Below, in pieces: positions 34,302 through 46,529 of a stretch of DNA of 64,000 nt. A program made the position numbers and the translations under genes. How positions within the stretch are numbered: position 1 is the first letter of the stretch; each line of letters begins with the position of its first letter. The stretch is taken from contig OU744447.1 in NCBI GenBank assembly GCA_916610825.1, positions 32,799,073 to 32,863,072 of the forward strand. The letters run 5' to 3'. Source of the stretch: Haliclystus octoradiatus. Lineage: Eukaryota > Cnidaria > Staurozoa > Stauromedusae > Haliclystidae. Below the pieces are notes generated by a model that saw nothing but the letters and a program-made list of their open reading frames with translations, searched no databases and was not told the origin of the DNA.

Positions 34302-35157
34302 CAGTAGAAACCGTTTATAACGGCACCCCTGGGGAATCTGAAAAAAGTACGTTATAGGCGATGTGCCGTTATAGCCGATATTACGTCATAACAATAGAAC
34401 AATAGAAAATGACTTGGCCTCATTATTCGCTTTGATGACGCATGCGCAGTAGCACAACAAAAACCATGCGATTACTTTTTTCAATCGTTTTGGAAAGAAG
34501 TGAGATCGAAAAACAACAACTTCATTATAATCAGCAATTTATGTTGTTCATCTGATTTGTTATTTATTGAGTTAAACAACACTAAAGAAGTGGAATAGTT
34601 TTCAAAATGGTTTCTGTTAAACCGGATTATTAGTATTCAATTTACTTTTAAATGGACGTATATTTATGGTTTTTATTATTATTATGGCGAATGATCGGCT
34701 TTGATTTGTTTTGTTGTTCATGATGTTGCTTTAAATTTTATTTGACTATAGATTCAATGTTATAAAAACAATGACACAAATGTTTTCCTTTCAAATGCTA
34801 AAAAAACTTCACTGTTTTATTTGATATTGCATGTCCAAATAACTCGCAGAGCAAAGTGTGACATTTTATACGTTCCATCGCATCCAAAATACATTCTTAT
34901 TGTTGAAAAATTACTATATTGTTTGTATTTGATAATGAAAACAAAAGATTTTTGTAAAATAAGACGGTAAAAACGATTTTATTGGTTCACTGGAATAAAA
35001 GTGGGTGACGTTATAAGAGATAATCCGTTATAAAACAGTGACGCTATAACCGATAATTATTAAGAGAAATCCTACTAAAATTTGCCGGGAACAAAGAATT
35101 AGTACGTTATAAACAATAATCCGTTATACAAGGTGACGTTATAAACGGTTTCTACTG
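34302..35157. mobile_element. pogo/Tigger-like non-autonomous transposon
   Basis: 856 bp from CAGTAGAAACCGTTTATAACG to its complement CGTTATAAACGGTTTCTACTG, flanked by TA on both sides. Both subterminal regions carry multiple CGTTATA motifs, probably transposase contacts. No transposase frame. Confidence 0.85.
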
Positions 35158-36846
35158 TATACTAAATTAATTGTAGAACTATTTAAAATCATGATTTCAT
35201 ATCTTAAAAATGTATTTTATTGATGAAAGTCGAAATTTTATCAATAATTTTCTAGTTCTATTGTTTGCTAAGCTGAATGATAATTTTATCTCTACTAGAA
35301 TCCAGTTAAACAACAATGATCGTATAGGGTATAAGCGCATTACAATGGTTTGAGCAGTATATATTATCAAGTTTGCATTAACTGTATGAACTTTGACAAA
35401 AACATCATTTAAACAGTTCGTAAATGAAATGAGCAAAAAAGATATATATTATCCTCACCTATGTGACTGACGATCCATAGAGTAGACATTAGATACAAAT
35501 TTGATTTGGTTCAAAATCATGCCAATGAAATATTCAACTTATCAATGATTACTTACATACATTCCAATGATTTGAGCTCCGTGACCTGTGCATTTGAGTT
35601 TGAATTTGAAATCAGATTTATTATTTCGATTACTAAACTTTTTACTTCGGTTGCATATTGTCTATATTGAGTTGAGTTACTTCCTTTTTTGTGTGACAAA
35701 TTCCACAATAAAAAATGTAAGTCAAATTTCGGGCAATTATGAGACGAAAATAGTAAAATTCATGTAACGTGAAGGTATTACAATGCTAAAGCTCCAAAAA
35801 ATGCTGAATGCCTATGATCGGGCAAAATGGACAAATGCTACCCTGGTCAGAAACTATTCGCAATTCTTTCACGATTTAGTACTTTTGTAGTTAAAAATGA
35901 ATTTGGCGTTCCTGAATTCCTTACTTCTGCTGATCGTTGCTTATCGTCGACAGTCTCCTTCCTCTTACGGGTGGTGTTGCTTGAGAAGTCTTTGTTTGCC
36001 TCTAAATTTGTATTTCTGCTCAACGAACACTTATGTTTCGAAGGCATGCAAGGAGATATAAAATTGCTAAGATTGTATATGATTTTTTTCAACATATTTA
36101 CAACGATCGCAATATCGCAAACAGAATAAGACAGTAAATTGTATCTGTTAGTTCAAATTAACACGGTACCGATCCGAGTACCGACAATCCTACAGTGTTC
36201 AATCCAGTTCCTTTAAATACAATCAACAACCCCTTGTCAACTTTTATGTATTGCACAACTTAAATAATGATTTCGTTGTTTGAAGATTAAATCAAAACAG
36301 AAAGTTAAAGTTATATAAATTTAAGAGCTAAACAAACATCCGAGTCATTACATCTTCTATATAGTTATATCGACGAAGTACTTAAAATTACTCCTTTATT
36401 GTGATTAAATCAATCAATACCATACTTCAAATCTTATTAATTTTTTGTTAAAAGACACAAATTCCTGTACTACATTTAATAGTGTATTACATCCATTTGA
36501 TTGATTTGGAGGTATACAATGTCAGAGCAAAATTTCTCAAAACGCGCATTTTATATGAGCTGTGATATGGTATGATATGGTAGTTTTTGTAGTGATTTGA
36601 AATTAGTAAGATTAATTGCTTGAGTAGATTTGTATAAAGTAACTTCTATTTCTTTATCAAGTAGACTTACATATAGTTTTTAAACTCAACTTTTAACTGA
36701 ATTTTTATGCTTTATACACATTATGCCGTAACGCTATCAACTATGGTTGCTGTGAACTGTTATCTACGGTGGGCCACAACTGTCACGGCACAAACTTTAC
36801 AAATTGCATTAGACAATAAAAAAAAACGCAACATTAACTTTTTTTA
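35158..36846 (+). other. Gene A intron, no gene recognised
   Basis: An open frame of 100 codons at 35827-36129 (plus) overlaps an 82-codon one on the other strand; neither has a family motif or convincing splice sites. Confidence 0.4.
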
Positions 36847-37010
36847 CGACACAATCAAAAACTCAAGGCATAACTAAAAACTCATGGCACAAATAAAGAT
36901 GTCACCGCACAAATAAAAAAGTCACCGCAGAAATAAAAAACTCATGGCACAAATAAAAACTCATGGCACAAATGAAAAAAGTCATGGCGCAAGTAAAAAA
37001 CTCATTCGCA
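36847..37010. repeat. Degenerate minisatellite, about 20-bp unit
   Basis: Seven or eight imperfect copies of ACTCATGGCACAAATAAAAA (variants with GTCACCGCACAAATAAA). Confidence 0.75.
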
Positions 37011-37452
37011 TTTCACTGTCATTTCCTCTTTTGAATGCCAAAAGTATTTTTAATCTTCTTTGTCTAAATGAAAAAGAAGTAGATTCTGGCGACGTTATTG
37101 TCATTTCGCATTTCACCGCTATTTCCTCTTTTAAATAACAAATAATTTTAATATGCTGTTAGCTGAAGAAAGCGACAGGCGATTACCTAATTAATAGGAG
37201 TCTTTTGTCTTGTGTAAGGAATGTCTACCGACGAATACAATGCAGCAACATTTGACTGGGAAAGTTTATTAGATGCTTGTATTGGCAGCAGAAAATACAT
37301 TTTAATACCTTGAATAGCCTAGAACCATGAACAAAATCTGGCCTTGCTAGTAATAATCATGCATCATTGTTCGTGCAGTAGCGATTGCGTGATGATGCGT
37401 CATTGAACACACAGACAGATTTAAGGGAAATTTAGAAGTAGATTTTATATAA

Positions 37453-37483
37453 CTAGAATACCAGTTACATGCGATGCATGTTG
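37453..37483 (-). other. Helitron 3' terminus: hairpin and CTAG
   Basis: On the minus strand, the hairpin CATGC-ATC-GCATG is followed by TAACTGGTATT and CTAG, then T. A short hairpin about 11 bases before a CTRR end and insertion ahead of T are Helitron hallmarks. Confidence 0.75.
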
Positions 37484-40400
37484 AGCTTCATGCGTATTCA
37501 TTGTCATTAGGGAGATTATAGCATTGGGGGATATAATGTCAACCAATAAATATTTTATCGATTTATGTATGATTATATTATTTAATCCATCACATAGTTG
37601 TGTCGTTATTTAATCTATATACAAATTTTCAAATACTCTGATACAGCTACAGGCTACAGCATTCGAATACGTAACACGAACTGCAAAAAAAAACTGATTA
37701 AATTAAGATTATAAACAAGATGCAATATTTACATATTTAAAAGTATAAAATATTTCTCTGTATACAACGTTTGTTATTCTGTTATTGTGTGATTTGTTGA
37801 TGGCAGTTGTGGTGGATCCTCAACCTTTGAGCATGCTACATATAGCTGGTCATGAGTAATCACAGGTTCTTCCAATCAAACTCTAACCTTAAAAATATAA
37901 AATTATGAAACTATATTGAACATTGCATGGAATTATATCTATCGATAAAAATAGAGTGGAACCGTTCATCGTACGCTACTGAATGTTTGCCCTTGGCTCT
38001 AGTTTATTGTAATTGCAAAATGCTGATGTAACAGGAAATTGTCTTCTCTTCCATTGAATTGGAAACTTTGTGCTCTCTAATGTTTCCATGTCAATTCTAG
38101 GTATAAGGTTATTTGTATCGGCATGAGAACCTGAAGCAAGTTTGCAACGTAAAACTCGTTTGTTGGATATTCTTGGTAGAATCACACGTGTGTCAACGCA
38201 TACTCCATCGCATGAATCTAAATTCTCAGCATAGTCAACATCATTTGTTGCTTTACCAAAAGACAATGAGGAGGCATACCACTTGGTGTAAATTTGATTA
38301 GAAATCGGTACCAAATGTGTTGCATCATTTGCTTCAGACGTCATATCTGCAATTTCTAAAGACATTTATTCTCCTGCTAAGATATTTGCAACGATAGCAT
38401 TCATTTTATCAACACTACTGTTCTTTGGCGCCAATATCACACGTCCAGCAATCCATGATATCCATTGTTCTACAGAGGAGTTATGCTGAATCAGCAGATC
38501 ATGGAATTTTAATGCAATGAAATCTTTTAATATAGAGAGTGCCGTTTTGTGTGAGCAATCGTTTATTTCAAAAATGAATTCCAGATAAATTTCAATAACA
38601 TCAGCTGCTACTACAATTTGTATATCTCCATTCCCAATCTTTAATAATCAATCATCAAATGAGATTAATGATGGATTTCTGCCAATCCGAATGCGTTCTG
38701 TTAAAGATGATATCTTGAAATGGCACCATAGAATACTTTTCTTGAAGGAGCTATTTGTAATATGCGGTTGTAAAGCTCTCGCAACGACAGGCAAGCATTG
38801 TCTGTGGTCCCCAGCAAAAATAATTACTTTTTTTCCCCAAATGGTTCACACTTGTTGCCAATTATGTCCCAAGGCATCCGTCAAATGCTTCCAGATGATA
38901 CTTGATAACCATTCGTGCTTAATCCCATACAATCAATGGAGACATGGATATCAGACTTGCAAGGGAGTATGGTGGAGAGATAGATGAAGTTTCTGTTGAA
39001 TTCAATGGTACCTTGAATCTTAAATGGAAAGTTCGTCCCAATCGCAAGAGTGTGGCAGCTATTCCACTCAAAGCTACTGCTATTGCTGGTTGCTGTGATT
39101 GCTGAATTGTTGTACAAGCATCAAAATAGTGTTGAAGGTGAATGTCTTACCAGTTCCATCTCAGGCATCAATAAAAAGAGAGAGTGGCTCCTTGTTTACT
39201 ATGGCATCTAGAAATTTGTCAACACAGCTCGTTGGGATGGCGTCAGCATCATTAATCGACGTTTATATTCCATCCTTGTCTCCTCTTGTTTGAAATTCAT
39301 ATTTCTTTTCTAATGATAGCTAGTAAGTGATCTTCAACAGCTTGCTGTCTTAATAAGTCAATGTCAATTCTTTCTTTGTCATTCATCACTGGAATGTTGA
39401 AATCTGCAAGATTCTCTCAACGGAGTTGTAGATAATTTTCCATATAAATTTTGACCATAATGCTAACTTGAACATCAGTTTCTAAGGGGTAATTTCTTTT
39501 AAAGTCGTCATAACATTCTTCGAAATGATGATTGAAAAGAGTTTCTGGATCAATTGGATGACAGTGTAACAAAATCACTCAAAATAAAGGGGGAACAAGT
39601 TTTGTCATTGCTCCTACCAGTAATTGAGCATCATCCTGCAATAAGCCAAGGCAAACACTAACTTCTTTGAAAGAGCGACACAAAAGTCCACATACTGTCA
39701 TTAAATCAGTTTAACTTTTCGCTCCGCGATCTCCAGCAAGCCTCCTCGCTCCGATTGACCTCATGTCTTGATGTTGATTAATTTTATCATATGTGCTAAT
39801 ACCTGCTACAGATCTGTCGATCTTTGGTAACGTACTTGTATAAATACTTTCCTGCCATTGCAGATACATAGGTTTCTATATTTCTGTGACATTGATATCT
39901 TAAGAGCAAGTAAGGGCTGTAGGGAACGACCAAGCTGTTATAAATCAATTTTGCTTTGTCATAAATTACTTCTCTTCCTCCTTTGTCTTTGGATCGTCTT
40001 CTGTACGGAGGGTAGAATGAATTCTTCTTCCATCCAGTGCTGTTAACAAGATCCTTGGGTAATTTGTTTGAGCATGATTCTCCAGGCTTTTACTTTAAAG
40101 AGAATATGAGTGAATCATATGATCAAGTACTAATTTTCTAACATTTCCATTTGTCGTTTTGTGTTTTCTTGAAAACTGCAGGATCGAGTGGAATTTATTC
40201 AAAAATGGTCGAGTCAACATCAGATGATGTTTGAAGTCTTTCAGATTTTTGAAAAATTAATAAAATATGACTATGAGGAAGACCTTTTTTTGAAATTCAA
40301 CAACAGCACATTTCCTGCTCTTCTTCAGCATACAATTTAATTGCATTAATCATTCATCAGAGCCTTTAGCTTGATACAAAACACCTTTGCGGTTAAATAG

Positions 40401-41487
40401 GAACTCTTGCCACAGATTTCCTCAACGCTTAAAGATAATCATAACCACAGTTCATTGGCTGACGGATTTGGCTTTCGAATGCATAATACTGACCCATTGG
40501 TATCCTAGATGGCTCAATCGTACCTGCTAATTCTCCTCATGGGTTTGAGGCTGTTGATTTAAGTCTAAACTGTATCCATCTTGCCCAGTTGTAAAAAGAA
40601 GGATGAAGTGCAGTGGGTCAGCTGATCGAGGGGTGTCGGCGATTTGAGCCACTTTCATATCAGATGAGTTACGTAGTAGAACAGAAAAACCTTCTATTTA
40701 CTGGTTGAGCAACATGGGTCAGGATAAAAATTTCTTAAAATGACAGATAACATTGGCTCGCATATTCCCAGATGGGACGTCTATCTGGATCTATTATCAA
40801 TTTTGCCGCTATATTTTCAATTTTCGACAAACCTTCAAATGCATGTTTATAGTCTTTTACATAGCTGTTTTCTCGAATGAGATATTGCTGAAGAGTTTTT
40901 ATTATGTTTCCGAGATGCGAATTTTCTTCCACAGTAACATTGTTAGGCAATAATGGATTATTAAATCGGATTTCATCCTCTTCGTTTGCATGGCTAGGAT
41001 CTACTACATACAATTGATCGAACACAGGAATGTCTCCTTGGTTTGGTTGCATAGCTCCTACACCCAATAAACATTTTTCCTCGTAGTTGGATTCCACCCA
41101 CTTCTGCTTGGGGTTGTAGGATGTTGGACTTGCAGGCAAGCAAGTGCCAATCCATTTTTTAGCTGCCAACAGTGTGTTCGGAAAGTTTTAGATACCTCTG
41201 ATGTACCTTCCCATAGATCTTTGATTACGCACAAGGGATATGAATGAGCTCTGGAAGAACTTTTCTCGATCTACAGCACATTCCAAGGCCTCATCCTTCC
41301 ACTTCAATGCACTGAAATAATGGCATAATGTGAGATGCGGTAATAATTCTTCTCTATTGATACATCTGATGTTGTTTCTATCCACTAATTGGCTACTTGA
41401 AAGTAAATATAATATTATCCCTGTGGTCTTGTCATATTATCATCATCATGCCCAATTTGTGATTTAATTAGCTAAAACTTTTATTAT

Positions 41488-41710
41488 ATTGATAAGGCTG
41501 GTCTGACACTTGTTTCGTTCCTGCCAAGGAACTCATCAGAGATCTTTCTGATGTCGTAGCTCGTCAGATATCGCGCCTGAAGTCCCGCTAACGAATTGTA
41601 GAGATGGTGACAACCTCGGTGCATATCGCATGCGCAGTTCCTGTTGAATAACAACGTGATTGAATAATCAATTGATAAGGCTGGTCTGACACGTGTTTCG
41701 TTCCTGCCAT
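41488..41710 (-). repeat. 183-bp-period direct repeat carrying hammerhead halves
   Basis: The 39-bp block at 41488-41526 recurs at 41671-41709 with one or two changes (ATTGATAAGGCTGGTCTGAC, then AC.TGTTTCGTTCCTGCCA). The period is 183 bp. On the minus strand the right block holds only the 3' half of the hammerhead, while the left one is complete. Confidence 0.8.
41500..41544 (-). ncRNA. Type I hammerhead ribozyme
   Basis: On the minus strand: CUGAUGA (41539-41533), helix II GUUCC/GGAAC of 5 perfect pairs with loop UUGGCA, GAAAC (41516-41512), a minimal helix III (A-U, C-G) with loop AAGU, and cleavage triplet GUC (41507-41505). Helix I is formed by ..GAUCU before the core and AGACC after the cleavage site: three pairs, one mismatch, then a further pair. 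Every invariant core base is present. Very short helix III with helix I open is known from Penelope-like elements and animal retrozymes. Expected self-cleavage is just after 41505 (minus strand). Activity is inferred, not shown. Confidence 0.75.
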
Positions 41711-42260
41711 TTCGTTCCTCCGTTTATTATATTCTACAATCAAATGGTGTTCAAACATTCAGTGTATACGTGGAGCTGTGGAGGGTGTGCGAATCGAACA
41801 AGATTCCTATCTAATCAAATCCAATCCGATTCAGTCATATAGAATCATAACTTATCGGATCCAATCTGGTCTAAAGGGATCTAATACGATATGACCGTAA
41901 TGAGAACGTTTCGTAGAGTGTTTTGAGCGTATTTTGATTGACTTTCAGCTTTCGGTCAGATCACAAAGTATAATTCTACAACTCATGGGTCCGAACTTTC
42001 TGTGACAAAATTAATGATTATTTCAGATAGTTGAAAGTAGCAATGACACTTGAGGAAACTTGTTATATTTAAGCTGTTAAACTGTTTCTAAATGTAATTT
42101 ATAATACTCATAAAGCATATTTAATATAATTAAATATAATACTCTTTGTGACAATGTTTAGTATTTTCAGCAGTAGGAATCATCACATTTCATAGTATAT
42201 AGCATAAGCATATAACAATGATAAAAATTACACAAATATTGTAGACAGTAAATTAATATT
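41711..42260. other. Unassigned insertion within the Helitron
   Basis: No coding content; AT-rich with several AATCCAATC-like motifs around 41810-41870. Confidence 0.4.
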
Positions 42261-42829
42261 TTATCAACATACCTTGAATATTTGCGTCGGCGTTTCTAGC
42301 AGGTAAAACAGATAAAGCGATTGGTCGATCGAAACGTTTCTTTGGCGTTGTTGTCTAGTTGTGTTATTGATTGACATTGTTATATTAGATTCGTTAAATT
42401 GGATTTGTTAAATATACTTTTATTTGTGCGTTGATTTGTACTATTCAAGCATCGGCGTCTTGTTGTAGGTGTCTCTGACTGGCGTATTGACACTCTACTT
42501 GTAGCATCAGCTGCAAGACGCTAGTCTGATCTATTCATTGGCTATTGCAATTGACGATAGGCATTTGTTGCTCTTCTATTTCCATTGAAAACGTTGGGCC
42601 CTAGTTGTACCTTTTCTGCTTGACGTAAAGCAGAAATTATTTCACGATTTCGCTCAAGATTTTGCGATCTGGTTGTTGGTGTTCAAGCTTGACGTGATTG
42701 TTATATAAATACGTTATTATGTGTTAACTTTCTATTTCTTGTCAATGGATATTCACCACCTCGTACGTTAAGTGCTCTTTTCGTCACAAGAGTTCTAGCA
42801 GATAACTTGCTTTTACATTTTCGCGACAT

Positions 42830-43471
42830 AGCTGGCTATATAGGACTGAAAACCATTACAATAACTTTTTTAATTCGTTCGTTACCCATCGAAATACTTC
42901 ATTTCATTTGAGAAATCGATGTAGTTTTTCAATAACATTCATACTATAAACACAAACATATTATAACCTGCGCTGCTTCCTGATTATAGTCGGCAACAAT
43001 ACAGTAATGTGTTTCCTGGCTAGTCACAAAGGAAGTCAATGAAGGTGGATAAGTAACGTTATTTAATCAATCAACTTCTTAGAAGCAGCGAAATGTTCCC
43101 TTTGAAATGTTATCAATTATACTGTTTTAATGCATATGACGTTTTTCATCTTATCATTCAAAATATGCGATTTTCTATATAGTGTTTAAAGGTAAATTAT
43201 AATCAATTACAATTTTGCTTAGATTAGAAACCAAAAAAATGTGTACAAATCTGTTTGTGCGAATTGTGTATCAAATATCTATACAATCACAGATAATAAT
43301 TCTTATTATGTTATTTTCAACCAAAATACAACATGCATTTGACAAAACTCTGTAATCGATCTTTGGGAAGTTCATTCGAAGCATTTAATCGATTAAATAC
43401 AATTTCTAGTAAAGTCGTAAATTCTTTGAAAATTCCAGTTGAGTCTTACTATTTACAGCATAATGAACTAT
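42830..43471. other. Gene A intron, no feature seen
   Basis: The 5' end of the Helitron should lie here but could not be fixed. Confidence 0.4.
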
Positions 43472-44009
43472 ATGAATGTAATTTCTAAACGGAGCGTGCC
43501 TTTTATTATAATAATTATACTGTTATTGTAAAAGGGCATATAAAGGTTATGCAAATACCTCCGTATTCTATTTCAAATTTCGTACATTAAAACAATACCA
43601 GCGACGCCGATAATCGGAGCATCATGTCAACAAAGAAAGGGACACCTATACTTGACAAAAAGAATGATATGGCGTTGTCAATATCATATTTGATTGTAGA
43701 TAATCGTTGATATTTCTTCATGCAATTAGAGCTGAATGAACTCTTTACTCTACACCACATGAATGTAATTTCTAAACGGAGCGTGAATTCTATTATAAGA
43801 ATACTGTTATTTTAAAAGGGCATATGAAGGTTCTGCAAATACATCCTTACTCTATATCAAATTGAGTACATTGAAACAATACCAGCGACGCCGATCATCG
43901 CAACATCATGACAACAAAGAAAGGGACACCTACTTGAAAAAAACAACGACACTGGCGTTGTAAATATCCTATTTGTTTGTAGATAGTCGCTGTTATCTCT
44001 TCATGCAAT
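43472..44009. repeat. Tandem duplication of about 250 bp, two copies
   Basis: 43472-43727 and 43759-44009 start with ATGAATGTAATTTCTAAACG, share blocks such as ACAATACCAGCGACGCCGAT and ACAAAGAAAGGGACACCTA, and end at CTTCATGCAAT. They have diverged by point changes and small indels. Confidence 0.8.
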
Positions 44010-44450
44010 AAAAACCTAGGATAAATTATTAGAGCAGCTCGCTTTGTGGACTACAACGATCATTTTAAGCTATAGTTTGTCACATTTTAGAGAATAATAA
44101 ATGCGTGAAAAGAGCACATACATACATACATACACACAGGCACGACGCAGGGATCTCTATTTGCATATAAATTTAAATTTAGTTTAACTTTCTTACGATT
44201 TGCTTTAGAAATTTTGAAATAGTAATTGAAAAATGGAAGCAGATAATGTCAAAAATATAAAAATCACAGACATATGGCATACATAATTTCTGAAATAAAA
44301 ATAATAAACATGGTCAATCCAAATTATCGAAAAACAGCAGATAGTATTTACTAAATTATTGTCACTTTGGCATATTGAATATGTTGTTTGTGCTGCATAT
44401 ATACCGCTATTTACATTTATAAACAAAACAGCAAAATACAAAATTTGAGG

Positions 44451-44728
44451 CCAGATGAGCAAGAGCAAACTATTTGTAAGAGTTGGGACACGCAAGTTTT
44501 GAGGCTTGAAAAACGTCATTTTCATTATATTAAAAACAAGGTTTTGCTTTTGAACAGAAAGTTTTTCGAATTCATAGTGTTATTTTTGTGGGATTGTTAA
44601 CATTTCACGAGCCTTGGTTGACGAAACGAAAATGGCGTCCATAAAATCATGTGACTGGCATCTGTCCAATGGAAGCCGAGTTCAGCACATGAAAGAGTGT
44701 CACCATTTTTGTAAATAGATGGCTCTGG
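44451..44728. mobile_element. MITE-like inverted-repeat element, family 1 copy 2
   Basis: Inverted relative to 1744-2075, bounded by ..TTTGTAAGAGTTGGGACAC and GTGTCACC.. ATAGATGGCTCTGG. About 200 bp upstream of the second TSP1 exon. Confidence 0.6.
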
Positions 44729-44929
44729 GATTAACCACACGGTATTTCTAACCATGTTTATGTCACATCATTCCCAGATAATGTAACTGACCAATCAGAT
44801 TGCAGTATTATGCTAGACTATAACGTCATATTTTATATATATATATATTTATATGGTAGAACATTTGTGACTTTTATATAACTGTAATAATATTATTATT
44901 ATTCTAATTGTTATTTTTTTTACCTGTAG

Positions 44930-45103
44930 TTATTCACGGAGGGTGGTCGACATGGTATTCAGTAGATTCGTGCTCTGTATCATGTGGAGTTGGAACAAGA
45001 ATGATGAATAGAACTTGCAGTAACCCAGTACCAACGATCACTGGTAGTCCATGTAGTGGTATATCTACCAAATATATTAATTGCTTGGATGATTTCTGTG
45101 CAG
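44930..45103 (+). CDS. Gene A TSP1 exon 2
   Basis: 174-nt exon, phase 1-1, between TTTTACCTGTAG and GTATGATT. It reads (V)IHGGWSTWYSVDSCSVSCGVG, then RTCSNPVPTITGSPC and INCLDDFCA, a TSP1 repeat with WSxW, CSxxCGxG and six cysteines. It is homologous to the exon at 33096-33290, presumably by exon duplication. It could also belong to a separate paralogue, since no transcript links the exons, but strand, phase and absence of another first exon between them favour the same gene. Confidence 0.87.
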
Positions 45104-46529
45104 GTATGATTATGTAGATTATTCATGATTTAATAGCAGTTTATTAAAAACAATAAACATTTTACAGTTTTTAAAATAAGGTATGATATTATATAAGGTG
45201 TTTATCCAATTTCGCTAATGCTGTTTCTTGATGTCTGATTAGATAGATTTGTTTTTGTGTTATTACATTTTTTTTATTAATTTTTTATTTTAGATTACAT
45301 AACCATTACTTCTGTTAAAGTTTTTCTAATTGTATTTTTAAATTAATTATATGGTAAATTGTAACAAGGGGAGTACTTTCGAAGGAACTTCGCCCCTCGA
45401 AAAGAAAAACTGCGTACGAAGATCATCTTCCTGGAATACATATAACCAATTTAGTTGTTCCGAATTATCGTTCCGGGTTGCGTACTTTACATTATTCTGT
45501 ACTGAGCATGCGTAAATTTTGTAGGCGTGATCTTTTGTGTTTTTGTTCAAATCCAATTTGAGCATTTTCAAACCATTAACGTTTTACTTCAGTTTACAAC
45601 ATATTTAGTAGAACTTTATGATTTTCATAGGTTGTTAAACATTTCTCTATACCTGTAGTTTATTTCTCCAATTTCTGGAAGAAATATATGTGTTTTTACC
45701 TCCGAAAAATCATAGCAAGCAAATTTCAAAATCTTGATATTTTAAACTGAATTGATTTTGATATAGCTAGATAAGAGGCTTAATCAAAAGGACAATATGT
45801 ATATTTTCGTGAAATTTTGGCTTTGTCATGATAAGAAAAATAGATCTGCCTTGGAGTTTAAAGAAAATTACCTTGCATTATCTGTTACAAATCTAGCATC
45901 AAAATAAAGAAACTAACAAGGTTTAGTACGTGTCGATTCTTAAAAGTCACATGCAGCGGTGATTGATTCAGTTTATGTCTTGGAACTTACTATAAACGAT
46001 GCAGAAACTTCCAATCTTTCAAATGACGTGCGTTCTTGATATATTTATTTTGGGATTGTTTCGAAATATACTTAACTTAATATTTGTGGAGTTACCTTCA
46101 TATTGAAATTACAGTAACAAATAAAAAATGGGAAATCTTTGACAAACTTTGCAGCGCTCAATTCTGAAAATTATAAAGTAAGTAGTATATCTTAATATAT
46201 TCTATTGACTTGATAAATTGATTCGAATCCGTTTTGGCTGAAAAGAAAGACCACGCTTTGCTTAATTCAATATTTTGTATAAAAAATACATGTATTTTCG
46301 TAAATATTTTGATCAAAAAGCGCGACCCGGGGGATCCGTGTCGCTTTGTTCGCAACCCGCATTTGTGTAAATTTTCTGTAACCTAGGACAATTTTGGATG
46401 CTTTATTAATTACATCACGCTGAAATGTATGTAAGAGAGTAATATATGTAGAGCTTCAAACAAGTAGTGCATATAAGCCAGGTTGAATGATCATAGACTA
46501 CACGATCCATTTCAATAGTTTTCGGGGTA
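45104..46529 (+). other. Gene A intron, no other feature seen
   Basis: No coding content supported; the open frame 45347-45571 on the minus strand lacks motifs. Confidence 0.45.

Larger units (their letters stand above)
37453..42829 (-). pseudogene. Decayed Helitron (Rep-helicase) element
   Basis: Minus-strand RepHel coding sequence, broken by many stops and frameshifts, in the right order. The N-terminus starts near 42829 (MSRKCKSKLSARTLV); a Helitron-like N domain lies at 40735-41385 (IPVFDQLYVVDP). The Rep domain has an HxH motif in EFQKK..PHSHILLIF near 40230-40320 and ..YPPYRRRSK, VVPYSPYLLLRYQ near 39920-40030. A Pif1-type helicase follows with DGTGKTFTFNT near 39150, AGDHRQCLPVVARAL near 38780-38830, ILAPKN.SVDKMN near 38400 and LRCKLASG..LIPRID..KRRQFPV at 37976-38160, ending with HDQLYVACSKV near 37840. 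The segment 41400-42260 is foreign and contains the hammerhead repeat. The 3' end is at 37453. It lies antisense in an intron of gene A. Confidence 0.85.

Noticed and set aside
35827..36129. 100-codon plus-strand frame overlapped by an 82-codon minus-strand frame
   Set aside because: Neither has a recognisable motif or good splice borders; could be an unknown exon, but support is lacking.
36847..37010. CRISPR-like array
   Set aside because: Units are contiguous and degenerate with no unique spacers; it is a minisatellite in a eukaryotic genome.
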